A stretch of DNA of 59,472 nt from Noviherbaspirillum aerium (GCF_008929045.1 NZ_VFAH01000033.1:1-59472); one strand, 5' to 3'. Positions 9,152 through 18,132 are shown, counted from the first letter of the stretch. The notes: generated from the sequence alone by a model not told the origin. Translations and numbers: made by a program.

Positions 9152-9286
9152 TCAGCTCGGGTCGCCGGTTTTGGGAGAGCCGGTGCAGTTGGCCATGTCG
9201 TCGGCCGCCGGGGCGCGCATATCGACTGCGCCGGCGGAACCGGCAAAGGCGGCAAATGCGAGCAGGGCAAGGAGAACGCGCTTCAT
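9152..9286 (-). CDS. small secreted protein (44 residues)
   Basis: A 44-residue protein beginning MKRVLLALLAFAAFAGSAGA, a complete signal peptide with an AxA-type cleavage site, leaving a mature peptide of only about 24 residues with one cysteine. A strong GGAGG lies 5 bases before the ATG. The open frame extends upstream to 9433, but the ribosome binding site and signal peptide fix the start at 9286. It lies on the opposite strand from both neighbours. Function unknown. Confidence 0.6.
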   Translation of the reverse strand: MKRVLLALLAFAAFAGSAGAVDMRAPAADDMANCTGSPKTGDPS

Positions 9287-9477
9287 AAAACCTCCACGGG
9301 CAATTGGACGATTTTTCAGTATAGGCAGGAAGCTTGCGCATGCAAGCCGGATGTGGCCACGCCTGCATCCCTTGCCTGATTTCTTTGCCCATTCCGCAAA
9401 CGCCAGCGATAATGGAGACATCTTCAGCTGCATCTCCTTTCATTTCCTTTACGCTTCGTTGCAGGAAGGAATCGACC

Positions 9478-11556
9478 ATGCCGTACAGTACTGAAGCCAT
9501 TCGCAATATCGCGCTTGTCGGGCACGGCGGATGCGGCAAGACAACGCTTGTCGACACGCTCCTGCAGGCAGCCGGCACATCACGCGGCCACGGGGGAAAC
9601 AACGGAAGCGGCGGAAACGGGGCTGCGGAACGAACCAACATGGTTGCCGGTTACGATCCGCTCGAGCGCAAGTATCGGCATTCGCTGTTCACCACGCCAA
9701 GCTATATCGATTACCGGGACGTGCGCATCCACCTGCTGGATACGCCGGGGTATCCGGACTTCATCGGACAGGCGATCAGCGCCCTCCCCGCAGCCGACAC
9801 CGCGGCGGTGGTCATCGACGCGCAAAGCGGAATAGAAATGATGACCTCGCGCATGATGGAACTGGCCGGCGCACGCGGCATGTGCCGGCTGATCATCATC
9901 AGCAAGATCGATACGCCCGGCATCGACCTGCCTGCGCTGGTGCTGCGCATCCAGGAACTGTTCGGAAGGGAATGCCTTCCCATCAATCTGCCGGCGGCCG
10001 GCGCGCATGAAGTCGCCGACTGCTTCTTCCAGCCGGACGGCGATGCGGACTTCTCCACCGTGGCCGCTGCGCACAGGGCGTTGATGGACCAGGTGGTCGA
10101 AGTCGACGCCGCATTCATGGAAACCTATCTCGACCAGGGGGACATCGATCCCGAAATCCTGCACGCGCCGTTCGAGCAGGCCCTGCGCGAGGGCCATCTG
10201 ATACCGGTCTGCTTCGTCTCCGCACAGACCGGCGCGGGGATTGCGCAATTGCTGGATATCTTCGCCCGCCTGATGCCCAATCCTGCCGAATGCAACCCGC
10301 CGGTCTTCTACCAGGATACTCCCGGGCAGCCGCAGGCGCGGAAGCGGATTCACGCGGTGCCCGACCCGGCTCAGCATGTGCTGGCCCATGTCTTCAGAAT
10401 CGCGGCGGATCCCTATGTCGGCAAGGTTGGCATGTTCCGGATTCATCAGGGCACCGTGCGCCGTGACGGCACGCTTTACATCGGCGATCAGCGCAAGCCC
10501 TTTCGCGTGTCCCACTTGTACAAGCTGCAGGGAAAGGAGCAGATCGAAGTGCAGCAAGGCGTGCCGGGCGACATCTGCGCGGTCGCGCGCATCGACGACA
10601 TTTTCTATGACGCCATCCTGCATGACGCCGCCGAGGATGCGCATATCCACCTCGAACCGATTCCTCTGCCGCAGCCGATCTACGGCCTGTCCATCGAGCC
10701 GCGCAAGCGCGGCGATGAGCAGCGCCTGTGGGACATCCTGCAGAAGCTTTGCGCGGAAGATCCCTGCCTGCGTGTCGACCGCATGATGAGCACCGGCGAA
10801 ACCGTGATGTCGGGCCTGGGGGAGCTGCATCTGCGCAGCGTGCTGGACCGCATGACCGAAATGTACAAGACCGAGGTCATCACGCATCCGCCGAAAATCG
10901 CCTATCGCGAAACCATCGCCGCGGTCGCCGAGGGGCATTACCGGCACAAGAAGCAGAGCGGCGGCGCTGGCCAGTTCGGCGAAGTGTTCCTGAAAGTCGA
11001 GCCGCTGCCTCGCGGGTCGGGCTTTGAATTCGTCGATGCGGTAAAGGGTGGAGTCATCCCGCGGCAGTTCCTGCCCGCCGTCGAGAAAGGGATACTGCAG
11101 GCGATGGAAGCCGGGCCGGTGGCCGGCTATCCGATGCAGGATGTGCGGGTAACCGTCCACGACGGCAAGAGCCATTCCGTCGATTCCAAGGAAATCGCAT
11201 TCATCGTGGCGGGCCGCAAGGCGTTCCGGGATGCGGTGATGAAAGCCAGGCCGTTGCTGCTTGAGCCTGTGGTCAGCATTGAAGTAACGGGGCCGGAAGA
11301 AAACATGGGCGACATCACCGCCGATCTCTCGGTGCGGCGCGGGCAGATCAGCGGCATGCGCAGGGGCCATGGCGACAGCGCACTGGTAAGCGGACTGATC
11401 CCGCTATCCGAACTCAACGGCTATCAATCGCGCCTGCATTCCTCCACCGCCGGCCGCGGCGGCTATACCATCAGCTTCAGCCACTATGAAGCGGTGCCGC
11501 CGGCCATGCAGCAGCGCATGGCGGGACAGTACAAGGAAGTGGCGGACGAAGCGTGA
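9478..11556 (+). CDS. EF-G-like translational GTPase
   Basis: A 692-residue member of the bacterial EF-G-like subfamily, distinct from canonical fusA. The GTPase motifs are P-loop GHGGCGKTT, G3 DTPGYPDF and G4 SKID, where canonical EF-G has NKMD. Domains II-V follow, with ESTGETVMSGLGELHL-like sequence in domain III (MSTGETVMSGLGELHL) and the domain IV segment KKQSGGAGQFGEV. AGGAAGGA before the ATG at 9478 fixes the start; the longer frame from 9334 is not supported. Relatives are often dispensable and their role is not settled; they may act in ribosome recycling or stress. No other translation genes lie near it. Confidence 0.88.
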   Translation: MPYSTEAIRNIALVGHGGCGKTTLVDTLLQAAGTSRGHGGNNGSGGNGAAERTNMVAGYDPLERKYRHSLFTTPSYIDYRDVRIHLLDTPGYPDFIGQAISALPAADTAAVVIDAQSGIEMMTSRMMELAGARGMCRLIIISKIDTPGIDLPALVLRIQELFGRECLPINLPAAGAHEVADCFFQPDGDADFSTVAAAHRALMDQVVEVDAAFMETYLDQGDIDPEILHAPFEQALREGHLIPVCFVSAQTGAGIAQLLDIFARLMPNPAECNPPVFYQDTPGQPQARKRIHAVPDPAQHVLAHVFRIAADPYVGKVGMFRIHQGTVRRDGTLYIGDQRKPFRVSHLYKLQGKEQIEVQQGVPGDICAVARIDDIFYDAILHDAAEDAHIHLEPIPLPQPIYGLSIEPRKRGDEQRLWDILQKLCAEDPCLRVDRMMSTGETVMSGLGELHLRSVLDRMTEMYKTEVITHPPKIAYRETIAAVAEGHYRHKKQSGGAGQFGEVFLKVEPLPRGSGFEFVDAVKGGVIPRQFLPAVEKGILQAMEAGPVAGYPMQDVRVTVHDGKSHSVDSKEIAFIVAGRKAFRDAVMKARPLLLEPVVSIEVTGPEENMGDITADLSVRRGQISGMRRGHGDSALVSGLIPLSELNGYQSRLHSSTAGRGGYTISFSHYEAVPPAMQQRMAGQYKEVADEA

Positions 11557-11574
11557 GCCGCCGGGTATACCGCG

Positions 11575-11616
11575 CATGACGGCACGACAGCATGATGGCG
11601 ATTTCATGCCGTCATG
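11575..11616. terminator. hairpin between convergent genes
   Basis: CATGACGGCA (11575-11584) pairs with TGCCGTCATG (11607-11616). CATGACGGC occurs a third time at 11628-11636. It lies between the converging EF-G-like gene and the Bug protein gene. There is no long T-run, so terminator function is inferred from position. Confidence 0.4.
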
Positions 11617-11640
11617 ATTTCAGGCGTTCATGACGGCCGG

Positions 11641-12705
11641 TTATTCGATCGTCACGCCTGCCTGCTTCACGATGTCTTTCATGCTGCGGTAATCGCCCTG
11701 CAGCAGGGTGGAAAATTTTTCCGGCGTCATCGCCTGCGGCTCCGCGCCCTGCGCATGGATTGCCTTCTTCATTTCCGGTGTCTCAAGCAGGCGGTTGACT
11801 TCCTTGTTGAGGCGCACAACCACATCTTTCGGCGCGCCGGCCGGCATGAACACGCCATACCAGGTGCTGACATCGAAGCCCTTGTAGCCGGATTCCGCCA
11901 CGGTGGGCACGTCCGGCAGCGAGGTGCTGCGCGCAGCGGAGGTCACCGCGAGCGCCCTGAGCTTGCCGGAGCGGATCTGGCTTAAAGCCGACGGCACCGA
12001 CGACAGTGCGAGGTCGAGCGTGCCGCCCATCACATCGGTCATTGCCGCGCTCGATCCCTTGTAAGGCACATGCACCAGCTTGATGCCGGCGGCGTTGTTC
12101 AGCGCTTCCCCGGCGAGATGGATGGTGGTTCCGTTTCCGGGCGAACCGTAGGGGATGGTTCCGGGCGCGGCGCGCGCGGCGGTCACCACATCGGCAAGCG
12201 TCTTGAACTTGGAGTTGGCCGAGGTGACGATGACGACCGGCGTATAGGCCACATGGGCCACGGGCGTCAGATCCTTTGTCGGCTCATAGGACAGGCTTTT
12301 GTAGAGCCAGGGCGCGACGGCCATGTTGTCCTTCTGTCCCATCACCATGGTGTAGCCGTTCGGCGTGGCCTTGGCGGCTTCCGCAATGCCGATGGTTCCG
12401 CCGGCGCCGGGGCGGTTTTCGGCGACGATAGTCCATTTGTTGGTTTCGGCAAGTTTGTTCGATACCAGCCGCGACAGGATGTCCGTACCGCCGCCGGGCG
12501 GGAATGGAATCAGCATCTTGATCGGGGCCGTTGGCCAGGTCTGCGCCTGCTGGGCCTGCTGGGCATACGCCGCATGGCTGCCGCAGGCAAGCACGGTGGC
12601 GACCAGGAGGGTCTTGAACCGCCGGGATTGCCCGGCGTACTTTGCGCAATGCATGGTTTGGTTGGAGGAAGACATGGGATTAGGGGATTGGGTCTGGCGG
12701 TGCAT
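11641..12705 (-). CDS. Bug-family (TctC) periplasmic solute-binding protein
   Basis: A tripartite tricarboxylate transporter-type receptor, very numerous in Burkholderiales. It has an N-terminal signal peptide ending AAYAQQ, the family start PIKMLIPFPPGGGTDILSR, and the block NRPGAGGTIGIAEAAKA. These proteins bind carboxylates in the periplasm and usually lack a dedicated transporter beside them, as here. The start is uncertain: 12705, 12675 (beginning MSSSNQ) and 12654 are all possible and none has a good ribosome binding site. The hydratase gene 97 bases upstream on the same strand suggests an organic acid from aromatic breakdown as ligand. Confidence 0.88.
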   Translation of the reverse strand: MHRQTQSPNPMSSSNQTMHCAKYAGQSRRFKTLLVATVLACGSHAAYAQQAQQAQTWPTAPIKMLIPFPPGGGTDILSRLVSNKLAETNKWTIVAENRPGAGGTIGIAEAAKATPNGYTMVMGQKDNMAVAPWLYKSLSYEPTKDLTPVAHVAYTPVVIVTSANSKFKTLADVVTAARAAPGTIPYGSPGNGTTIHLAGEALNNAAGIKLVHVPYKGSSAAMTDVMGGTLDLALSSVPSALSQIRSGKLRALAVTSAARSTSLPDVPTVAESGYKGFDVSTWYGVFMPAGAPKDVVVRLNKEVNRLLETPEMKKAIHAQGAEPQAMTPEKFSTLLQGDYRSMKDIVKQAGVTIE

Positions 12706-12801
12706 GTTGCAGATATGAAAGGCCCGCGCATGCGCAGGCAGGTTGTCGATCCCGGTATTATATTGTTCATTCGCCCAGGGTTTCTGCGCGAATGGAAGGC
12801 G

Positions 12802-13593
12802 TCAGGTCCGCGCGGCGATGATGCGGGCGGTGATCCGCACTTGCCCGCCAAACGTGACCAGCACATGATCGCCCGCCTTGACCGGGTGAATACCCGTGGT
12901 GGCGCCGCTGGAAACCCATTCGCCCGCATTAAGTGTGCGTCCGCGCTTCTTCAGTGTCTCGGCAAGAAACGCCACGGCGGCGAGCGGTCCGCCCGGCACG
13001 CGCATGGCCCCGCCGCTGCCGACGCTTGCGCCATTGACGAAGGTCTCCGAGATTCCGCGGGCAGGATCGGCAAGCAGTTCCATTCCCAATGCCGGCCCGA
13101 CGACCATGCCGCTGTTGTTGCCGAAGTCGGATGCCACGGCGCCCGGGCCCAGAGCGCTGAGGCTGGCCAGCGGGCTGCCGGCGAGTTCGATCGCCGCATG
13201 CACGCCATCCACGTAAGGCAGCAGCTCCGATGGATCGGCAAACCTGGCTTCCAGAGGAATGGTTCGTCCAATCCGCAATGCAAACTCGGCTTCCACCGCC
13301 GCATATCCGCCGTCGATGACGGGAATCTCCACCTCCGCCTCTGCGGCATGCCACACCGCTTTCTCGAATACCGGGCCGATGACGCGTTCGGCAGGATAGG
13401 TTTCGCGCCATGCAGGCTGGATCATTGCGACCTTCCAGCCCGCCACCCGGTCGGGCCAGGCGCCGATGCTCATGTCCTGAATCGCATACGCGCTCTCCAG
13501 GTCTGCTGGAACGGTGCCGCCGGGATAGGCGGGCAATGCCTTGCCATCGAGCCGGGCCTGCCTGAAGCTTGCGGATATGTCTTGTGGTGTCAT
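12802..13593 (-). CDS. 2-keto-4-pentenoate hydratase family protein
   Basis: A 263-residue member of the MhpD/DmpE/BphH hydratase family, related to fumarylacetoacetate hydrolase. Family features are AYAIQD, GWKVAM, the metal-site segment AAVEAEFALRIG, and ASDFGNNSGMVVG. It is expected to hydrate 2-hydroxypenta-2,4-dienoate or a related product of aromatic meta-cleavage in the cytoplasm. AAGGAA 7 bases before the ATG supports the start at 13593 rather than 13638. It probably forms a unit with the downstream Bug protein; no other meta-cleavage genes are in the window. Confidence 0.85.
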   Translation of the reverse strand: MTPQDISASFRQARLDGKALPAYPGGTVPADLESAYAIQDMSIGAWPDRVAGWKVAMIQPAWRETYPAERVIGPVFEKAVWHAAEAEVEIPVIDGGYAAVEAEFALRIGRTIPLEARFADPSELLPYVDGVHAAIELAGSPLASLSALGPGAVASDFGNNSGMVVGPALGMELLADPARGISETFVNGASVGSGGAMRVPGGPLAAVAFLAETLKKRGRTLNAGEWVSSGATTGIHPVKAGDHVLVTFGGQVRITARIIAART

Positions 13594-13871
13594 GCTCAAT
13601 TCCTTGTGTAAGCTGTGCCAATCGTGACTGCGCATCATGGATCGATATGGCTTGTGAGTGGTCTACTTTTTGAAAGAATGCTTTCCGGCGCCCGCTGGAC
13701 ACGGCAACTGCGGTCAGATGAACAGAGATGCGCATGAAGGCCGGGAAGCTGCGGGTGCCAGTGTAACCGCGCCGGGCCATTTTCTGCAGGCCGCCTGCTT
13801 CTTCAAGCGGAGAGCTGCAAAATGAGCGAACGCCATGCAGGTCACGCCGATTCACGGGAATGGAAGAAAAC

Positions 13872-14687
13872 ATGAATATCAGGCTTCTCATCATCGATCC
13901 GCAGAACGACTTTTGCGACATTCCGGGAGCGGCATTGCCGGTACCCGGCGCCGACGCCGACATGAAGCGCCTCGCCGCATTCATCGGCCGCCACGGGCAA
14001 CGGATTTCCGGAATTACCGTGACGCTCGATTCCCATGCCAGCGTTGCCGTCGAACGCACCAGCTTCTGGAAAAGAGGTGACGGAAGCGAAGTGCCGGCTT
14101 TCACCGAAGTGAGCGCCGCCGATGTGCGGGCGCACAGGTTTCTGCCCCGCAATGAAGCCCTGACCGAAAAAGTGCTGCGCATGCTTGAGCAACTCGAAGC
14201 GGGCAAGCGTTACAAGCTGATGGTCTGGCCGGTGCATTGCGTTACCGGGACCTGGGGCCACAATATCCATCCGGCCGTGGCGGAAAGCCTCGCCCAGTGG
14301 GAATTCCTGCACCAGGCATCGGTACGCAAGGTGCTCAAGGGTGAGTATTTGCTGTCGGAACACTATGGCGTCTTCGAGGCCGAGGTGCCGTTCGAGGACG
14401 AGGAAAGCACGCAATTCAATCGCAAGCTGGCCCTATCCCTGATCAGCGATGCGGACCTGCTGCTGGTGGCAGGCGAAGCTTCAAGTCATTGCGTCAGCGC
14501 GAGCGTGGAGCAGTTGCTGCGCTTCGTCGGCGGACAGCGGGAGCATTCGCCGCGCATTGTGCTGCTGAGCGACTGCATGAGCCCGGTGACGGGATTCGAG
14601 GCGGGCGAGCGCGCATTCTTCGAACACGCGCAGGCGCATGGCGTGCAGCGCATGCCGGTGGAGGCGGTTGTCTCGCTTTTTCAATAA
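13872..14687 (+). CDS. isochorismatase-fold cysteine hydrolase
   Basis: A 271-residue member of the isochorismatase/nicotinamidase superfamily. It shows the catalytic Asp in LLIIDPQNDF, a metal-site-like TLDSHA segment, the cis-peptide region VWPVHCVTGTWG, and a nucleophile Cys in AGEASSHCVSAS. It could be a nicotinamidase-like amidase; the sequence does not settle the substrate. GGAAG upstream favours the ATG at 13872 over the one at 13860. No pathway partner is adjacent. Confidence 0.82.
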   Translation: MNIRLLIIDPQNDFCDIPGAALPVPGADADMKRLAAFIGRHGQRISGITVTLDSHASVAVERTSFWKRGDGSEVPAFTEVSAADVRAHRFLPRNEALTEKVLRMLEQLEAGKRYKLMVWPVHCVTGTWGHNIHPAVAESLAQWEFLHQASVRKVLKGEYLLSEHYGVFEAEVPFEDEESTQFNRKLALSLISDADLLLVAGEASSHCVSASVEQLLRFVGGQREHSPRIVLLSDCMSPVTGFEAGERAFFEHAQAHGVQRMPVEAVVSLFQ

Positions 14688-14836
14688 GGTCGGCCGCGGT
14701 GCCGGTAGTCACCCACGAAGTCAGCCGGGAATCGCCTGTCATTGGAAACTCACCGCTTCAGGCCAGAACGGAATCATGGTTACGGCGTCCAAACGCTGAA
14801 AGCCGGTTCGGCCGGCATCACTCCCCTTTCATCAAG

Positions 14837-15346
14837 ATGATGTATCCCTCTTCCAGGCGCCTCGCCTTGCTGGCACTAACCGCGGCAATGCTGCTTTCGG
14901 GTTTGAATGCAGTCGCCGGCGAGACGAAGGTAGGCTTCATACAGCCGGAAAACTTTACCGATGCGCGGCTGAACCGGCAGGCTCCCGGTGCGGACGCAAT
15001 CGTTCTGGCGACCCTGGAGCGCCATCTGCAGCAGCTGGGCAGCCGATGCCTGCATCAAGGTCATTCACTGGAAATTCGCATTCATGACATCGACCTGGCA
15101 GGCCAGGTCGAATGGTGGCAAGGGCCGTCCCGGCAGAACCGCACCATGCGCGAAATTACCTGGCCGCGCATCATGCTTACCTATGTGCTGCAGCGTGACG
15201 GCCACGCGGCGGCAGAAACGCAGGAAGACATCCGTGATATCGAATACCTCCTGCGCAGCCACCACCTGCGCGGCGAAAGCACGCCGCTGCCTTATGAACG
15301 CGCAATGCTCACCCGCTGGTTTGAACAGCGATTCTGCGGAAAATGA
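14837..15346 (+). CDS. DUF3016 family exported protein
   Basis: A 169-residue protein with an N-terminal signal peptide (LALLALTAAMLLSGLNAVAG) followed by the DUF3016 core: KVGFIQPENFTDARLN, a conserved block HSLEIRIHDIDLAG, and RTMREITWPRIMLTYVL. It is presumably periplasmic; the family has no known function. The frame is open upstream to 14489, inside the previous gene, but the signal peptide shows that the real start is one of the tandem ATGs at 14837 and 14840. No strong ribosome binding site is visible. Confidence 0.8.
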   Translation: MMYPSSRRLALLALTAAMLLSGLNAVAGETKVGFIQPENFTDARLNRQAPGADAIVLATLERHLQQLGSRCLHQGHSLEIRIHDIDLAGQVEWWQGPSRQNRTMREITWPRIMLTYVLQRDGHAAAETQEDIRDIEYLLRSHHLRGESTPLPYERAMLTRWFEQRFCGK

Positions 15347-15707
15347 TGCGGCAACCTGGCTGCGGCAACAATGCTGCGCTTCTCCGTAGCGCCATGCATC
15401 GGCCGGGCTGAAGGAAGTGAAGACGTCTTGCCGCTCCTCCCCCTCCCACAACATGGTCAATGAACGACAATCCTTGCCCAAATCATATGTATGCCTATAC
15501 AGTACCCACATGGAATGGGTAAAATCCAATCCGGCTGAACTCAGGATGTTTCATGCCCTCAAATGTCCCTTGGCGTCCCCCAGGGTCATTTGCGGCAGCC
15601 TTGGGACGGTTGACAATATTGACAAGGATCCGCGGGCAGCAAACGCACGCAGTGCAGGATCGGCATGATCGGACATCGGAACGGCGTCCGGACTTTAGGG
15701 AAGGTCG
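15347..15707. other. intergenic region with a symmetrical TTGACA element
   Basis: About 360 bases without a supported gene. The sequence TTGACAATATTGACAA (15610-15625) contains the 8-base palindrome CAATATTG and resembles a -35 element or operator about 85 bases upstream of the next gene. No matching -10 element is obvious, so the role is open. Confidence 0.35.
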
Positions 15708-16577
15708 ATGAAGCGAAGGAAAACTTTCCAGCATCCGGATCAAATGGAGCTGGGCCTGTTATTTGACTCCGGGTCAGTCTCCGAATCGGTCGGCATAGGT
15801 GCCACGCATGCCTCGCCCGGGGATGACCGGATGTCTGCCGCGACGGAACCCGACGCGGCGTCCGCTCCTGCCGAACAGCGGCCCAGACAGCAACGGCAGA
15901 AAAGAAAGGCCGGGAAACATACGGAAAGCGAACCGGAATTCGCGCTGCTGCACGAGGCAGGCTGGCAGGCGCAGGAACCGCCGTCATTGCTCCCCGTGAC
16001 AGAAGTGGAAACAAGGACAGGCACGGAGCTGGCGATCGAACCGGAATCTGCAGATCTGGAACAGGAAGGCGAAGGAAATTCGGAGCCGGAGTCCGGGCCC
16101 GAACCGTCAGAGCCCGGTATTCAGGAACCTCGGCACTGGTCCGACGACACCTGGACGGTGCGCGTCATCAGAAACGAAGCCAATAATGGCTGGGCCGCGG
16201 AAATCCAGAGGAACGGCGAATCCGAGCCTGCATTGGTCTGTCCCTGGGAGCTTGACCGGGACAAGATTCATCCCAAGCCGCTGGACGGCTCCGCGTTCGA
16301 AACGCTCATCAGAACCGCAACAGACATGCGTCGCCGGCAGGAACGTCAGCTGCAGGCCATGCTTCACAAGAGCGTGATGGTACAAACCCGATCGGCTGTC
16401 ATTACCGTTACGCTGGATATTGTTCCCGATGACGATGATTCCTACGCGGTGCTAGCGGCCTGTGATGAAGCGGGAGAGGAGCTTGCCAAAGTCCGCGTCG
16501 CTGCCGGCTTCAGGCTGAGCAAGCAGGTTGCATCCGCATGGGTCGACAGCGGTTATCGGAAGGTTGATCGGCGGTAG
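15708..16577 (+). CDS. hypothetical protein with acidic linker
   Basis: A 289-residue protein of no recognised family. Residues 1-140 are low in complexity, with many Glu, Pro, Ser and Gln, and are probably disordered. A folded C-terminal half starts near WSDDTWTVRVIRN and includes VCPWELDRDKIHPKPLD, a helical RRRQERQLQAMLH segment and a beta-rich end with a DDDD run. No signal peptide or membrane segment, so it is likely cytoplasmic. GAAGG precedes the ATG. It appears monocistronic and is followed by a MITE-like repeat. Confidence 0.65.
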   Translation: MKRRKTFQHPDQMELGLLFDSGSVSESVGIGATHASPGDDRMSAATEPDAASAPAEQRPRQQRQKRKAGKHTESEPEFALLHEAGWQAQEPPSLLPVTEVETRTGTELAIEPESADLEQEGEGNSEPESGPEPSEPGIQEPRHWSDDTWTVRVIRNEANNGWAAEIQRNGESEPALVCPWELDRDKIHPKPLDGSAFETLIRTATDMRRRQERQLQAMLHKSVMVQTRSAVITVTLDIVPDDDDSYAVLAACDEAGEELAKVRVAAGFRLSKQVASAWVDSGYRKVDRR

Positions 16578-16609
16578 GGCTGATTGCAGATGAGCGCGGA
16601 CCGCGCAGT

Positions 16610-16771
16610 CTAGAGCGGATTGCAGGTGATATATGGAAGAATCGGTTTGCCCTGGGGTGCAGGGCAAGGCGGGAGGAGCGCCGTGTGGCGGGCCACACCA
16701 GCGACGAACAACGCGGCCATGCGCCCAGGGCAAGCCGAGGCGACCGAACATTCATCTGCAATCCGCTCTAG
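16610..16771. repeat. MITE-like repeat, copy 1
   Basis: A 162-base element bounded by perfect 16-base terminal inverted repeats (CTAGAGCGGATTGCAG at the left; its complement ends at 16771), each with a TA next to GAGCGG that could be a TA target duplication. The inside is GC-rich and carries no credible gene. A second copy, 83-90% alike by eye along the shared parts, lies at 55338-55462; this copy has about 37 extra bases near 16687-16723. A further partial end-like motif (GATTGCAGATGA, 16582-16593) lies just outside. Absence of a transposase and the TA ends suggest a non-autonomous element moved by an IS630/mariner-type enzyme; this is inference. Confidence 0.75.
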
Positions 16772-16927
16772 CCACGGGCGCTACCGCATTGACCGCAGTG
16801 ACGCTGGATCAGCCGGCATGTTTGAAAATGTTCATGCTTATGCTGAATTCCTGTTGAATTATCGGGCGAATTCCCCAACACTGGCACGAAGGTAGCTTGC
16901 AGTTTTCATTCATTCGAGGAGAGTGCC

Positions 16928-17146
16928 ATGAACAACGCGAAACCGCAGTTTTCGGAAAAAGACATCCTGCTTCTGAACGCCGCCTCCGATCTTTCAAAGG
17001 CACAATTGAAACGTGCGGTGGCCATTGTCGGTGAAGTGACAGGACGCGAAGGCAATGAGGTCGACACCTCCCTGGTCGGCGCCATGGCGCAGGTGCTGGC
17101 GATGAACTATACCGCCCTGCTGAGGAACAGCACCGCCGCGGATTGA
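16928..17146 (+). CDS. small hypothetical protein (72 residues)
   Basis: A 72-residue, mostly helical protein without a signal peptide or membrane segment. A strong GAGGAG lies upstream of the ATG (spacing 7). The sequence includes SEKDILLLNAASDLSKAQLK and a Met-rich helix near the C-terminus. No family recognised. The end lies 5 bases from the end of the converging corA gene. Confidence 0.65.
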   Translation: MNNAKPQFSEKDILLLNAASDLSKAQLKRAVAIVGEVTGREGNEVDTSLVGAMAQVLAMNYTALLRNSTAAD

Positions 17147-17151
17147 TCCGG

Positions 17152-18132
17152 TTACAACCACCCCGCCTTCCTGAAGCGTCGATGCAGTGCCACGCAGCCG
17201 ACCACGATGATGCCCAGCACGGCGGGATAACCCCATCTCCATTCCAGTTCCGGCATGAACTTGAAGTTCATGCCGTAGAGACTGAAGAGCATGGTCGGTA
17301 CTGCAAGGATCGCTCCCCAGCCTGCCAGCCGCTTGACGACTTCATTCTGGCGGATGGTTACCTGCGCAAGTGCGACCTGCATCGCCGCATTGATCATTTC
17401 CTGCATCCGGTCGCTTGTTTGCAAGATGCGCGCGACGTGATCAAGAACATCGCGGAAATAGACGCGAATATCCTTGGGAATGATTTCGTTATGAAAGCGC
17501 AGCAGCCGCGTGCACATGTCGACCAGCGGCGATGCGGCGCCCTGCAGCACCAGAAGCCTGTTCTTGAGTTGATAGAAATCGGGCAGGCTGTCTTTTTGCG
17601 AGCCGGGGGTGAAGAGCTCCTGTTCATCCCGGCGGAACTGCTCCTGCAGAAAATCGAGCGCCGGCTGATATTGGTCGACAATGAAATCGACAATCGCATA
17701 AAGCACGAAGCCCGGTCCCTTCGCAAGGCGGTCGGGCATGCTCTCGCAATGTTCGCGTACCGCCTTGTATCCGGCGGAAGGGCCATGACGCACGGTTAGA
17801 ACAAAGCGGGGTCCGACGAAGATATGCGTCTCGCCGATTTCAATCGCGTTCGGCACGAGATGAACGGTATGCAGGACCATGAAGATCGTCTCTCCGTACT
17901 CCTCCAGTTTCGGCCGCTGGTGCGCATTGCGGGCATCTTCGATCGCGAGTTCATGCAGATTGAACTCTTCCTTCATCTTCAGCAAAAGCGCATCGTCCGG
18001 TTCAACCAGGCCGACCCAGACGAAGGTATCGTCTTCAAGCAGAACATTGCTGATTTCCTCGATGCGGATATCCCCCAGCTTGAAGCCGTTCCGGTATGCG
18101 GTGCAATTGACGACCGTGGTTTGCATGTCCAT
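17152..18132 (-). CDS. corA: CorA-family Mg2+/divalent cation transporter
   Basis: A 326-residue CorA protein: a large N-terminal cytoplasmic domain, a long stalk helix, then two C-terminal membrane helices. The signature YGMNF ends the first helix (SLYGMNFKF) and a basic tail (HRRFRKAGWL) follows the second. Pentamers carry Mg2+ and sometimes Co2+ or Ni2+ inward. A second, more distant member of the superfamily lies at 56858-57886. Confidence 0.9.
   Translation of the reverse strand: MDMQTTVVNCTAYRNGFKLGDIRIEEISNVLLEDDTFVWVGLVEPDDALLLKMKEEFNLHELAIEDARNAHQRPKLEEYGETIFMVLHTVHLVPNAIEIGETHIFVGPRFVLTVRHGPSAGYKAVREHCESMPDRLAKGPGFVLYAIVDFIVDQYQPALDFLQEQFRRDEQELFTPGSQKDSLPDFYQLKNRLLVLQGAASPLVDMCTRLLRFHNEIIPKDIRVYFRDVLDHVARILQTSDRMQEMINAAMQVALAQVTIRQNEVVKRLAGWGAILAVPTMLFSLYGMNFKFMPELEWRWGYPAVLGIIVVGCVALHRRFRKAGWL

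Noticed and set aside
9334-9433. N-terminal extension of the small secreted protein on the minus strand
   Set aside because: The signal peptide and GGAGG fix the start at 9286; the extra residues would bury the signal peptide.
9334-9477. N-terminal extension of the EF-G-like gene
   Set aside because: AGGAAGGA before the ATG at 9478 and the family's usual N-terminus place the start downstream.
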